Shown piece after piece: positions 1 through 11,262 of a stretch of 64,000 nt of DNA. The stretch is from contig JAPNXP010000001.1 of the NCBI GenBank assembly GCA_028753945.1, positions 8,236,501 to 8,300,500 on the forward strand, read 5' to 3'. Source of the stretch: Hexactinellida sp. DTS-2022. Taxonomy: Eukaryota; Porifera; Hexactinellida. Position 1 is the first letter of the stretch. The number at the start of each line of letters is the position of its first letter. A model generated the notes under the pieces. The model saw nothing but the letters and a program-made list of their open reading frames with translations, searched no databases and had not been told where the DNA came from. The position numbers and the translations under genes were made by a program.

Positions 1-359
1 GCAATATCAACTTCGGGTTGATTTTTCTCTGATAAATGCATAAATATTTACAAATAAAATACACAAATTAGTGTTCAAAGTCATTGCTCACAAGGTCGTT
101 TTTCATATTATAAATTGAATAGAATTGGAACTTAATATTGGACTATAAAAACAACTATCTAACTACACCGATATCTGTATGGTACGACCGTGTCAATAGC
201 AGCCACATGCAATTACGGCTACATTTTTTGCAGGAATAGCACGGTATTACAATACTTTTTTGCTTGCGATGAGCGACCACCTGTAATTTGACAATTTTGG
301 TGAACACGGGCGTAAACGAAGTTGATAGCGAAATAAACATGTAAGTTGGTATAGCAATA
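1..359. other. AT-rich flank, no gene recognised
   Basis: This stretch lies downstream of the minus-strand PH gene. A 71-codon minus-strand reading frame (155-370) shows no domain or composition that supports coding. I see nothing else in it. Confidence 0.4.
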
Positions 360-827
360 TTAATTAACAATATTAAAACCTGCTGTAGGTCTTTGTTGAG
401 GCGTTGTATGAGATAAATGGCTATCGTAGCGAAAAGGTTGTAATTTGGGTTTAGGAGATAGTATGGGCTTAATTTTCATAGGTGATTTAGCAGACCTCTC
501 CTCAATAGTCCGTATCATTAACTCGGCCCATCTCTCCATGCACTCCTCGCAGTCTGCCTCTAACAGCAGCTTCTCGCCCCGCTCCTTCATTCCCATGGAA
601 ATTATCCAAGGCTTACCAGACACTCCGTCTGGGTAGACTAAGTCATCAGCTGACACATGGAGAGAAAACACCAGCTGTTCAGCATAGCAACTGTCATAGC
701 AATTTAGAGTTCCATTGCTACACAACTCGAACCATCTACGGTTCCAGTCTACGTCCGAAGTTATGTGAGATCTGGTGTTAGCCAATATCCTCATTAACAG
801 AAATCCCTCTTTAATCAGACCGGACAT
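360..827 (-). CDS. small PH-domain protein
   Basis: This frame encodes about 155 residues that read as one pleckstrin-homology domain plus a basic, proline-containing tail. The start MSGLIKEGFLLMR is the usual first PH strand. It is followed by the WNRRWFEL strand with the conserved Trp-Arg-Trp-Phe pattern, a strand around LNCYDS, and a final amphipathic helix containing CMERWAELMIRTIEE. PH domains bind phosphoinositides or protein partners and bring proteins to membranes; that role is family knowledge. I chose ATG 827 because the domain begins immediately after it; the frame stays open 15 nt further upstream, to a GTG at 842. The tail (KSPMKIKPILSPKPK) is basic. The piece could be a complete small gene or the last exon of a larger one. 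No polyadenylation signal was identified. Confidence 0.75.
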   Translation of the reverse strand: MSGLIKEGFLLMRILANTRSHITSDVDWNRRWFELCSNGTLNCYDSCYAEQLVFSLHVSADDLVYPDGVSGKPWIISMGMKERGEKLLLEADCEECMERWAELMIRTIEERSAKSPMKIKPILSPKPKLQPFRYDSHLSHTTPQQRPTAGFNIVN

Positions 828-842
828 ACTAGCTATTCTCAC

Positions 843-2222
843 ATGCGGTTCTAATTATAATTTAGGCTAGAAAAAGAATTAATAATTTGATGACGTGAAT
901 AAAAACAAATTGGTCAAAATGGTAATTAACTTTTTAACAGGATCTAACTTTCAAAAGATATAATAAGCAAACAAGTATACATACATATATACCTTTGTAA
1001 ACTGTATATATATCGGCACTGTATCAAACTAAAGAATAATTTCGAGATTCGAAAATGTGAGACATTGTGATGCAACCGAAGCTTTCGCTTGTCTATATAC
1101 TTCATGCTCTAGATAGGCCTGTAGCCAGAAAGTGATATTGGGTTGGGCTATGATAACTGCAGGGGGGGGTGGGGCTGAGTCTTAGAAATTATCAAAACCT
1201 AAGCATATTAAACGGAGTTTAATTGGACAGAAATAATTCTCAGGGGAGCTCAGCTCTTCCCTGCATCTGTTGCATACTATATTGCGACTAACAATACAAC
1301 TTCGATAAATATCAGATTTACATTTGCACAACAATTGTAAAACCTGACCTTGTTGTATGTGTAAGCTCTAAAGGGAGTTCACAAAAGTTGAAAGGGCACT
1401 AGAGTCTAGACTCTAGAGATAGTTTCATTATTAATAAGTAATAATCGAAAAACTAGAATAAAGCATATAAATGTATTTAAATAACAATTAAACAACCAAA
1501 CTGTACGCATGTATTTGTATACCTAAAGTCTAAAGAAATAAACTAGAATTGCTAATAATTGTAAATTATATCGTCGTAAAGTTCATTTCAAAAATGCTGA
1601 ATAAATCAAACACAGTATATCGTATTTCTTCATTGAAATGGCAATTACATTATAGTCCATAAAATTAGCTAGTACACAATTAGTAAACTTTTGCATGTAA
1701 TAATAGCTTTTATCAAAAACAATGTATGCAATCGTAGGCGGAAAGTTAGGAGAGGCGGACTATTTTAGCCTAGATTTCAGGATAGGATTTCTCAAATGTT
1801 ACGCAATGTTTACAAGGTGAGCTGGAGAGAGGGATTCGCAAATGTGTGACAGATCATCATCATTTCTGAATTACAAAATGGTCTACTTGGAGACAAGAGG
1901 AAGATAACTGCTGATCTTTGGAAATTTAGAAATAATTTCTCTCGCCTTAATCTTTCGCTTCTAAGACCACTTTTAGTTTCGTAGGCATGATGTACTTGCT
2001 TTGTTATTACGTAATTGCGTAAAGCTTGATTCTGAAGCAAGTTATAAATGCTCGATTTAACTAAGTCAGGAATGTCTGATGCTTTAATGAAACTTGTAGT
2101 GTGATTAATATACAATCTAAATAACATATTGCTTCTAGGTGACGAATCTCAATGTAGTTGTAACAAATGAATAACAAAGTATCACTTAGGATGAGCTAAT
2201 TATTCATCATTATATTTACTTA
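843..2222. other. intergenic, AT-rich, one repeat fragment
   Basis: No convincing gene was seen. A minus-strand frame of 105 codons (1810-2127) has no recognisable domain and was not called. The only structured sequence is the repeat fragment listed at 1116-1250. Confidence 0.4.
1116..1250. repeat. fragment of a dispersed element shared with 50.5-50.7 kb
   Basis: The stretch from GCCTGTAGCCAGAAAGTG through the G-run and GGCTGAGTC to GGAGTTTAATTGGA matches the reverse complement of 50545-50722 in order and spacing. Two copies in opposite orientation mark a transposable-element family. The end reading near AGGCCTGTAGCCAG looks like the inverted terminus of a hAT-type MITE. No target duplication was found here. 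Confidence 0.55.
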
Positions 2223-2230
2223 CCACCACA

Positions 2231-2406
2231 CAGTGGCGTAGCCAGCCCCGAGTGATTGCCTGGGCACAGAGAGAAGTTGCCCGGGCCTGTGCCTCCCAGG
2301 CCCGGGCCTGGCTACGCCACTGACCCCATTGAAAAAATATTGCCCGGGCACAGAGAGAAGATGCCTGGGCCTGTGCCCTCCAGGCCCGGGCCTGGCTACG
2401 CCACTG
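2231..2406. mobile_element. hAT-type MITE, 176 bp, TSD CCACCACA
   Basis: The element starts CAGTGGCGTAGCCAG and ends in the inverted copy CTGGCTACGCCACTG. It is flanked by a perfect 8-bp direct repeat, CCACCACA (2223-2230 and 2407-2414). An 8-bp duplication with CAG..CTG ends is the signature of hAT superfamily insertion. Internally it holds two diverged tandem copies of a GC-rich segment with GGCACAGAGAGAAG, so the right end is present twice. It has no coding capacity. Confidence 0.9.
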
Positions 2407-2554
2407 CCACCACAGCATTAGCATGACAAAGAAAAGAAAATTATTATTCAATTTATTCTTGCATCGAGTTAGGCGCCACGATATTTGAAGTGGTCAGGTT
2501 CAGCCTGACCATTCGGAACGGGCCCTATGGGCCCCAAGTGTACGGAGCCCTGTC

Positions 2555-3190
2555 ACGAAAAAATTGGTCCGGGCCAAAAATGGTCCGGGACCAATTTTGG
2601 CCTGCCATAAATGGTCCTAGCTTTCTAAAATAGGTCCGGCCTAAACTTTTTGCTAGATCGCACTAAAGTTGCTATAACAAACCTCCCACTAGTGCGAAAT
2701 TGTATAGGACGATCAATTATTAAATTGAAAATGTATCTTTTTCTAATTGTCTACTATGGATCAGGGGAAAAAGGAGTCCCTTGTAAGTATGTATGAAGGC
2801 ATGAATAATAGTGAAAAGAATTGGTTTTGTAATTGTGATATATGGAGACATGGAGTTACGGTGTAAAGAATCAACTTTGTAATTGTGTATTATTGACTTT
2901 GTGAAAACATTTGCATCTCTATGTATTCTTGTATTGATGAATGATAAAAAGCTCTATGATTATTGTCTTGGAATGGCTGCCAAAAACTGGTCCGGCGGGG
3001 ACCACCTTTGGCCAATGGGGACCGCCTTTGGCGACCAAAACTGGTCCGGCCGGACCATTTTTGGCGACCAAAGCTAGTCCGACCGGACCATTTATGGCCG
3101 GCCAAAATTGGTCCCGGACCAGTTTTGGCAGTCAAAAGTGGTCCGGCCGGACCACTTTTTACCCGGACCAATTTTGGCGTGACAGCCCTA
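2555..3190. mobile_element. non-autonomous element rich in TGGTCCGG/CCGGACCA palindromes
   Basis: The left end contains TGTCACGAAAAAATTGGTCC and the right end is its inverted form, GGACCAATTTTGGCGTGACA, so the pair acts as an imperfect terminal inverted repeat. The interior holds many copies of GGTCCGG/CCGGACC, several joined as GGTCCGGCCGGACC palindromes, near 2570-2640 and 2985-3170. The open frames across it are by-products of this repeat. A clear target duplication could not be fixed. The outer sequence ending CCGGCCCTG near 3230 may belong to a second, enclosing hAT-type element. Confidence 0.6.
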
Positions 3191-3229
3191 CGCCCAGGCG
3201 TAATTGGCGTATAGGATAATCCGGCCCTG

Positions 3230-4208
3230 CATTGATTAGTATATTATGTAATTTATGTACATAAAATTCCAAACTAACAACTTACATAGGGCTTGTATTA
3301 AATTGTGTTCGCTTATTATGAAGTCTATTATGAAATATGAACACAATTTTGGTCCCTTGAATGTTCAAAATAAAAGAATCTGACTGTATTTGTTTACCTT
3401 ATCTAACTTTTGGAAGTTAGTTATATCTCCAATATATATTCGGTTTTATTCTCCTAACGCTGTTTTCTGTCCAACAAACACAAACAACAATCGAGTTTTA
3501 ATAACACGACCTCTTCGGTCTCAGTCGCTTCGCGACTTTTGTTCGCTCGTGTTAGACACTACGCGATACAATTAATTATACAAATTCATTTTGAGTTGTG
3601 ATTAGTTACTGTAATTTGTTTTGGAAATTATGTTATATAAGTTATTCTCATTGCTCAATAGTTATAAATTATTAGTTTATTAATAGCTCAATAATTCTTA
3701 AGGGTAGGTTCAGCCATAGCCTACTTTAAATACAGCTGGACATGCTGCATAAACATCGAAAAAATAGGAGTCCAGTTTTATTATCTTCAGTTTAGATCTA
3801 CTAAGCGTCTTACATTGTATACATTTAACTATTCCCAGGTTTCAATATATGAGGAATCTTTTGCGACTACTTATAAAGTTCTCAGTAACCTTACTATGTG
3901 GTTTAGGCGCCAAATAAATGATGACGTTAGCGTATTTAAAATTGAGCATTTAGTATGGATCTTTTTGCATAATGTTATATGTTATGTATTTTTCTGGTGG
4001 ACATCTTTGAATTGGTTAATACCCCGCCCAACTTAGCACACTAATTATAGAAGAATCAATGCAACTAGCCATTTTCCATAAACCATACAAAATAGGAGTC
4101 CAGTATTTTAATTATTATCGAACCACAATTGTCAACTATTTAACTTATCTATTAGTGTATATATGGCATTTTTTGACAAGTTTTCATCTTAGTTGGTAAA
4201 TTTGGTTA
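3230..4208. other. intergenic with a relic of the GCGAAGC module
   Basis: No gene was seen. 3470-3575 carries, in reverse orientation, the tail (CCAACAAACACAAACAACAA) and the TCGCTTCGCGAC hairpin of the family that is abundant at 12.3-16.4 kb. The 15-mer AAATAGGAGTCCAGT occurs twice, near 3765 and 4090, for no obvious reason. Confidence 0.5.
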
Positions 4209-4210
4209 TA

Positions 4211-4260
4211 CAGTCAATTCCGCTTAATAGAGCCACCGGTTATTAGAGAGGAGTTGACTG
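4211..4260. mobile_element. 50-bp mini pogo-like element, TSD TA
   Basis: The element starts CAGTCAATTCC and ends GGAGTTGACTG, its near-perfect inverse. It is flanked by TA on both sides (4209-4210 and 4261-4262). The same terminus opens the large element at 9162. A TA duplication and CAGT ends fit Tc1/mariner/pogo-type MITEs. It lies 64 bp upstream of the THAP gene start. Confidence 0.75.
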
Positions 4261-4324
4261 TAGTTATTTTCTGAAGCCCTTTTATTCATCTACGTATATT
4301 GATTCTTTTAGCTAGTATATTCTT

Positions 4325-6006
4325 ATGCCTAATAAATGCGCAGTTGTTGGGTGTCGCGTCGGCTATTGTGGTGGTCCTAGGAAGCCCTTATTTCACTTCC
4401 CAAAGAAAGTTTCTCTACAAGAAAGGTGGATCGTGTTTTTAAACCGAACTAGTTACTCTCCAACTTCTAATTCAACTATATGTATAGATCATTTTGAAGG
4501 AAAGTATATAGTTCAGCATCCCAACAGACCGCGGCTCGACTATTCACTTGATCCTATTCCTTCTATTCATCCATCATCTATCCCCAAGAGTCAAAGGGTG
4601 ATACCACACAAATCTAGAAAACCTCCTGTAAAAAGAATATATCAAGAAGATGAATTCCTTCTATTTAAAGCTAAATTCAAATTCAATACTCTGCAAGATA
4701 TATCCTTATTCCTAACCAATTCAAATGAATACAAAGAATTGAAGATAGACATCAACGAGTCTCATGTTGTAGCTTACCGTCTTAACATTCAGTCTGGGAT
4801 AGTGGTGGTCAAGGAATGCATATACATCGATCGAAATTTTAATCTGCAGCTTAGCTATGATGGGATTCCCCTTCCACTCCCACCGTACATTAGGCAATCT
4901 CCTTTCTGTCAAATTCGATCACTTGACATGCTAACTAACCTCCCCAATTATTGCCTGAATTTTTCTTCTCAGGATTATGAAATCAATGTTATAAAAGAGT
5001 TAATCAAACTTACATACTACAGTCCTAAAGGGAGACCGAAGTACTCTTCCAGTGTATTACGCTTCGCTTTACTATTGCGGTACACTTCAAACTCTGGATA
5101 CAATTTCCTTAAGAAACACTTGCCTCTTCCGAGCGAAACTCTCCTAAAAAGCCTAAAATCAAACTCTATTCAAGGTGGTAATGCTTTATCAGGATTGAGA
5201 GACAATGATCTTATTGGTAGTGATGTTGTTTTGCTACTCGATGAAATGCATCTACAACAACAGGTATTCTTATTTATGATACTTTTACCTAATACCTATA
5301 CAATTTTGAGTTTAACTATATCCTTATATAGGTTCAATTTGATGGCAAAACCATTATTGGATGTGATGGAGAGCTGGAAATGTATAAGAGCATACTCTGT
5401 TTTATGGTAATTTCTCTAAAGAAAACGATCCCGTTTATACTAAAGGCAATACCTATTGTCAAACTATCATCAACCATTATTTCTGATGGGATTTTAAACT
5501 GCATCACTATCTTAACCCAAGCTAATTTCTATACTCGTGCTGTAATTGCTGATAATCATCGAAGTAATATCAGTGCATTCCAACGCCTGCTAAACAATTA
5601 TTCGATTCAGGAGAAAAGCAATTGTATATTTAATCCAAACGATACTGTTAAACACATTTACCTGATGTTTGACACAGTACATCTTATTAAAAACATAAGA
5701 AATAATTTGTTAGCTTCTCGATATTTTAAAGTTCCTCAGAGTCACCTCTTATTCCATAATTTACCTCATACTTTCCCGGCTGGTGAAGTTCATTGGTCAC
5801 GTCTACATTCAATCCATTCACTTGACAACGTACAGTCTGCACACCTTAGACTAGCTCCAAAAATAAATTACTCAGTTCTTCATCCTGGCAACAATAAACA
5901 ATCTGTTCCCTTGGCATTAGCTATTTTCGAACCTACCACAACTACGGCACTTCTCCAATACATTCCCAACGATACTGTCACGCCAGCATTTCTGAAACTT
6001 TTCTAA
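4325..6006 (+). CDS. THAP-domain, P-element-type (THAP9-like) transposase, two exons
   Basis: Exons are 4325-5263 and 5332-6006. The 68-bp intron starts GTATTC and ends TATAG, at phase 0. The joined product is about 537 residues. The N-terminus is a THAP zinc finger: C5, C10, C53 and H56 form the C2CH site, with the conserved FPK at 25-27 and W35. THAP domains bind DNA. After a linker comes the RNase H-like transposase core: LLLDEMHLQQQ ends exon 1, and exon 2 opens with VQFDGKTIIG and continues through FMVISLKKTIPF. The insertion domain motif MFDTVHLIKNIRNNLL and the motif NNKQSVPLALAIF follow. The frame stops at FLKLF, where family members usually continue, so the C-terminus is probably lost or lies in another exon. 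There are no internal stops. It could be a young transposon or a domesticated gene; no terminal repeats were found. Confidence 0.85.
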
Positions 6007-7287
6007 AATTGAATATACTACAGAATAAGACTCAGGTGTATAAAGTATAACTGCATAAGTATATTAACTGATACATTTCGTGCTTTAGGTTCCTTTTTAT
6101 TCTGACAAGGCTGGATTCGGTTAACCGTTGCTGACATCGGTTAACGGTTGGAGATTTTATTAACCAGTTAGCCGGTCTGTTGAATAACAGCAGAGTTATT
6201 GGGAAATTAATGTAAAAGTATCAAATTTTTTTGAATTTTATCAGAATATGTAGTCCTAAATCCATTTCTCATCACCACTTAATAAATTATATTGGACAAC
6301 ATAGATTTAAATATAGATTTGAAAGAAACTTATCAAGATTTTTTAATAGACAACATAATGACAGATATCTGATAGGTAAGAATTAGGCACTGTTTGTTGG
6401 AATCTTGTTTCAGCTCCACCGCCCGCGTCAGATTTCACTCCCGCACGATTATGGTCATTATTACCATTATTACACCTACATTTCAAGTAAGGCCACTGTT
6501 CGTTGCAAATCTTATTGTTGGACACACTCTAAAATAGCCATAATTAGCTAGTAACAAAATCAGAACCTATAACAAGCATTATTACCCAACGATTGCATAT
6601 TTTATCAATAAGCACTCACAAATTTAGAATATTTGCTCAGATAATTATTAAATATGTCGTCATCAAATAATGAGATAATGATAATGAGATGCCGCCCGCC
6701 CGCATCCTCTGATAGACTTCGTGTGGAGCTGAAACAACATTGTCATTAACAGAGTCCTTAGCTAAACTACAAAACAGGGTCGTGCAATCCTCCTGTGGAG
6801 AGTGCCAAAATAATAATAATAGGCTAATGGGAACGCCTTAGGTAAATCAATGTGATCTACTGTCTACTGAGTCCCTAAATATGAATTCCCATTTCCCATT
6901 CGCCAATAATAAATTTCATATGTATAAAGTTAAGTAATCTCGAGATTTTAACAATATTACCATATATGGAAGGGTGTGAAAATCGCATAACTTACATTCC
7001 ACAAATATTTTCGATAAACCAATATTACCGTTGGACTCCCAAAATATGACTTCCTATACGACAATAATACATTTCCTGTGTCTAGCATTAGCGGATTACG
7101 GGATATCAATAAGTAACAATACTGTTTTAGGCCTACGCTAATTTTACCGTAAAACGAAGTTTACAGTCCCTATATTAAAGAAGTCCCTGGCTATAGTTAA
7201 TTAGACCCCCCCCCCTGAGAGGGGGTCAGAAAAAAATCTCAAGGTGATCTTTTTCTCAAAAAATAATTTCAGGGGGGGTATAGATGA
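6007..7287. other. intergenic, AT-rich, dispersed repeat pieces
   Basis: No supported gene was seen. 6380-6540 (minus) contains a CGGGCGGTGGAGCTGAAACA segment that recurs near 63890 and in altered form near 6690-6740, so it is an unnamed dispersed repeat. GGTTAACCG-like motifs cluster at 6115-6175. A C-run/G-run inverted pair lies at 7205-7230. The 60-codon minus frame at 6343-6525 falls in the repeat and was not called. Confidence 0.4.
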
Positions 7288-7370
7288 AACCCTGCTGCAG
7301 TCACTGAATTACTATGTCAAATAGAAATCCTATGTATAGCGACATCACTAATTAATCCTAACCAGTTCAG

Positions 7371-9086
7371 TTTACTACTGCGTCAGCTCTCCTCCTGCAG
7401 CCTAGCCATCGTATACAAATATGGAGATGATACAGAGACAATCCAATCGTATACGAGCCTCTTATTCTCTGCTGATACACTAGAGCTCTGCGCGGGTCAT
7501 ATGCGGGACCCGCACCCGCCCCGCATCTATTAGTAATTGACCCGCACCCGCCCCGAAAATCCGACAATATAAACAAATGAACCCGCACCAACCCGCAACT
7601 ACACACATTAACCCGCGCTCAACCCGCACCAAAACTCGTTGACCAGTATTATCGCTAGGATTATATAATAGGGTGTAAACACTCGGCGCACAATGCGGGC
7701 ACAAAAATATTTACATCATTAAGGAATAAAGAAGACGGCAATATGTTTTGGGCGGAAATTTGAACATAGAATTACGTGTTTATTATTCGGGAATACGAAA
7801 TAATTCACCGTACAATTCGTTCCATCGCAAGACTTCTGCCATCTTAAGATTATATTGATCATTAATTTTGTTTAGGAACTATAGAGGGGTACATTGTTAC
7901 AATTAGTGGACACTGCACCCCCAAATAATCCTTAGCGAGAACTCTTGCGCAAACCCGCGCTGACCCGCATCAACCCGCACCAACCCGCAGTAAGAATCTC
8001 TGACCCGCACCCGCCCCGCATTACGATTCCGTGACCCGCACCGACCCGCCCCGCAAATATTCTGATTCTTTGACCCGCAAGAACCCGCGGGTTGCGGGTC
8101 CCGCAACCCGAATTTATTAACCCGCCCCGCGCAGTGCTCTATGATACACCAATTAACTATAAGATCAGTATTAGCCTCTATAAGTGTGATCTAACAGAGT
8201 GTCTGCATTCCAATCCTGTCTTCCTAACAACAAGCAATACATTGACTGGAAGCATTAAGTTAGACGAATCCGCAATATCCAATGAAATGCTGACACATTT
8301 GACCAATCAGTTTGCTATCATTGAGAATCTAATCTATTTCCCCAAATCAGATGATTCTGATTGGTCTATTCTGCTACCACTGATATCTAATAACAGAGCT
8401 ATTAAGAGCCTGTACATATGGGATCCTGAATCATACCTGCCAGAGACAACAGACATACTATCAGGCCTCTCCTCCCTGGAAGAATTATACTGGTTCAATG
8501 AAGATCCCTACGCTTCCCTACCTAACCTACAGACTAACAACAGTCTCAGTTATCTAGCGATAATAGCAACTAATGAGCCTCCTCTTAGGGAGAATTACCA
8601 AGACCTTCTCGTAAACCTAATTGCTAATAATACCACTTCATTGAGGGACATCCGCCTAAATTGTTTACCATCGGTCGGATTGAACAGCTGACCAGCATCT
8701 TATCCCCAATTCAATCCTGTTGTAATCTGGTATCCCTAGCGCTATCTTATTCTCCATTCACCTCAGACGATATCAGATGCTGTGCCACTGCTATCCCCTA
8801 TCTTCAGCCTCTTGTGGAATTGAGTCTCCTTGCTATCCCCTTGCAGGACACAAGACTAATGGAACTGTGCAAGAGTCTGTATAAACACCCAGCTATTCGT
8901 AACTTGAGGATCGACGATTGCGAACTAACTTCCGACTCGTGTGAGCCTATTTTCATGCTTATTCACACACTACCGTGTCTACGCCTACTGAGGCTACACA
9001 AGGCTGAGCTCTCTCTCCCTGATCCCAGCCCGCTACAGCTACTCCAGCTAACAGCAGAGCTATTCTCTGTTGAAGTGAAACTGTGA
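7371..9086 (+). pseudogene. leucine-rich-repeat (NLR-like C-terminal) exon, interrupted
   Basis: The coding stretch opens after a possible acceptor, CCAGTTCAG, with SLLLRQLSSCSLAIVYKYG; the frame is open from 7288. It continues to 7480, is split by the 661-bp MITE at 7481-8141, and resumes in the same frame at 8149. Removing the element and one copy of the target duplication restores FSADTPINYKISISLYKC without loss. Downstream are leucine-rich repeats of ribonuclease-inhibitor type, such as AIKSLYIWD, SSLEELYWF, TSLRDIRL, NLVSLALSYSP, AIRNLRIDDCEL and CLRLLRLHKAEL. The reading frame shifts once near 8650-8665, and the protein ends at 9086. The layout resembles the C-terminal LRR part of animal NLR receptors, but no NACHT domain lies in the window. 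One insertion plus one frameshift suggest a pseudogene or a decaying family copy. Confidence 0.65.
7481..8141. mobile_element. hAT-type MITE, 661 bp, TSD TGATACAC, inside the LRR exon
   Basis: The ends are TAGAGCTCTGCGCGGG on the left and the inverse of TAGAGCACTGCGCGGG on the right. The flanks are a perfect 8-bp repeat, TGATACAC (7473-7480 and 8142-8149). The interior is built from degenerate CCCGCACC/CCCGCCCCGC repeats at both ends around an AT-rich centre. It sits in coding sequence. A splice from 7495 to 8135 (GTCATA...GCAG) would remove nearly all of it in frame. Confidence 0.92.
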
Positions 9087-9161
9087 TACTAATGTTATGA
9101 GTACTACATCCTCCCAATTTAGTTATTCAAGTTCCGACTAACTTTATTCCAGTGTATTGTA

Positions 9162-11019
9162 CAGTCAACTCCCGTTATAACCAAGTCGGATATAACGAAG
9201 TACCTGCTTATAGTCCAGCAATATGGTGCAGGAAATGGTCGAATTGTGCATTTTCGAGATAAAAGTACCAAATTTTGCACAATTGTAGTATTATAGGTTC
9301 TGATCAACTTCAGCTATGGCACATAGCAGAATTTTTGGAAGAAATCTTTTTTCAGGGGGTAAAAAATTGGTGCCCAATCGAATCCCCGGAAGTATAAATA
9401 CAGGATAGCTCATTCAAATGCATTCTTAACGACTTTATATTGTCAGATTCGTGCTCAGCACTTAATTTCCAGCATTTTGATAGGTATATTGACTATATTT
9501 GGTGAGAATATTTTTTGGTTTTCCATAGCAACGGTAAGAATGTGTTGAACATTCCGATCTCCCAATTTGGAGTAACCATATCGAGTGACCCCTTGTTTTT
9601 CTCGGGTATGCGTACTGAGTGCGAATATACCAGGGTGTTATCCAGGCGTATTGAGCGCTCCTAAAGGAGCGTAATTTGGATGGATTTTAATCTAGGCGTA
9701 CAAAAATCGTGTCTAGGCGTACAATATCGAGAGATGCTCCCATAGACTTAATACAAAATGTACAAACTAGGCGTACAAAATGAAAAATGAACGAGCTCAA
9801 ACTAAATCTAGGCGCGCAGAAATTTTTGTCTGGATGAAAGCCTGGAATATACTATTAGATACTATTTCACCCAAATTTCAATACCTACGTACAAGAGCGA
9901 TACTAGAATATTCGAGGGTATTAATACAAAATGTGAGTTTGAGGAAATTGAAACTCCAATAATATACAATTCAACAACAAATCTAAATGTCAGATATATC
10001 ACAAAAGTTAACCTAGCCGGCGAGCCTCCCCCTAGCTACTGGCCTGACACAAGGACGAATAAATGGGGGAGCATGTGCATTGCACTATGGAACTATGGCC
10101 GGTCCAAGCCTGCCTAGAAGTAGTACAAGTACAAAGACATGTTCTTAACGACTTTATATTGTCAGATTCGTGCTCAGCACTTAATTTCCAGCAACTACTA
10201 CTTTTGATCTTGGATAAATCTTGACTTTGAGCTGGAATATGTTAAATGCATACTTTTGGCTTGACAATTAATATTTAGAGTGTTTCTAATAGTATATTCG
10301 CACTCAGTACGCATACCCGAGAAAAACAAGGGGTCACTCGATATAGTTACTCCAAATTGGGAGATCGGAATGTTTATCACATTTTTACCGTTGCTATGGA
10401 AAACCAAAAAATATTCTCACCAAATATAGTCAATATACCTATCAAAATGCTGGAAATTCAGTGCTGAGCACGAATCTGACAATATAAAGTCGTTAAGAAT
10501 GCATTTGAATGAGCGATCCTGTATTTATACTTCCGGCGATTCGATTGGCCACCAATTTTTGACCCCCTAAAAATTTTGTTCTTCCAAAAATTCTGCTATG
10601 TGCCATAGCTGAAGTTGATCAGAACCTATAATACTACAATTGTGCAAAATTTGGTACTTTTATCTCGAAAATGCACAATCTTTCACCATATTGCTGGACT
10701 ATTATAACGAAGTCATTCAATGGTCCGTAAAAACCTTCCAGCTTATTACATTATTAAAACTTCGGTTAGATCGAAATGGATATAACGAAGTCATTTAAAT
10801 CCCATATAGCCTCTGAGCTATTGATTTTACTCCGGTTATAACGAATTCTGCTTATAAGGAACTCCGGTTATAACGAAATCTGTTTATAATGAACTCCGGT
10901 TATAACGAAATTCAACTTGTAATGAACTCTTTTAATCTCGAACTCCGGTTATAACAAACTCCGATTATTACGAAATGAAACTAAGGTCCCGAGCACTTCG
11001 TTATAACGGGAGTTGACTG
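9162..11019. mobile_element. large foldback element with pogo-like ends
   Basis: The left end is CAGTCAACTCCCGTTATAAC after TA; the right end is the inverse, GTTATAACGGGAGTTGACTG. Inside, arms of roughly 400-450 bp (about 9205-9635 and 10285-10710) are inverted copies of each other with only scattered mismatches; landmarks are the AACGACTTTATATTGTCAG and AAAACAAGGGGTCACTCG segments. The 650-bp centre holds a direct partial third copy (10140-10195) and an unrelated insert with repeated TAGGCGTAC (9630-9780). The right shoulder (10720-10990) is a run of CTCCGGTTATAACGAA-type repeats. There is no transposase. The right target copy reads TT rather than TA. Confidence 0.8.
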
Positions 11020-11059
11020 TTATACAGATTCTATAGAATTAGAAATGTATTATCTACAG

Positions 11060-11262
11060 GGTTGCCAACCTCTGAAAACCAAAAAGCGGGAGATTTTTCC
11101 AATTTTGGCGGGAGTTTACCAAAAAAGCGGGAGGTCGAAGATGAAAAAACGGGAGAAAGCGGGAGACTCAAAATATATGCCATTTCTTTGAATCTATCAT
11201 GAATAGAACGATACAAAATGATTATTTTTTTATGTCTGGATATCTAGTATTAGGAAACGCTT
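11060..11262. repeat. dispersed element copy A (CAGGGTTGCCAACC end)
   Basis: The sequence from CAGGGTTGCCAACCTC through AAAAAGCGGGAGA to TAGGAAACGCT matches the reverse complement of 46222-46384. The start looks like a hAT-type terminus. No target duplication could be fixed. The small minus-strand frame over it is not coding. Confidence 0.6.

Noticed and set aside
1810-2127. 105-codon minus-strand frame
   Set aside because: It has no recognisable domain, no supporting splice or polyadenylation signals, and a length compatible with chance in AT-rich DNA.
2883-3219. Several overlapping frames with repeated GPAGP-like peptides
   Set aside because: They are products of the TGGTCCGG palindromic repeats of a non-autonomous element, with open frames on both strands.
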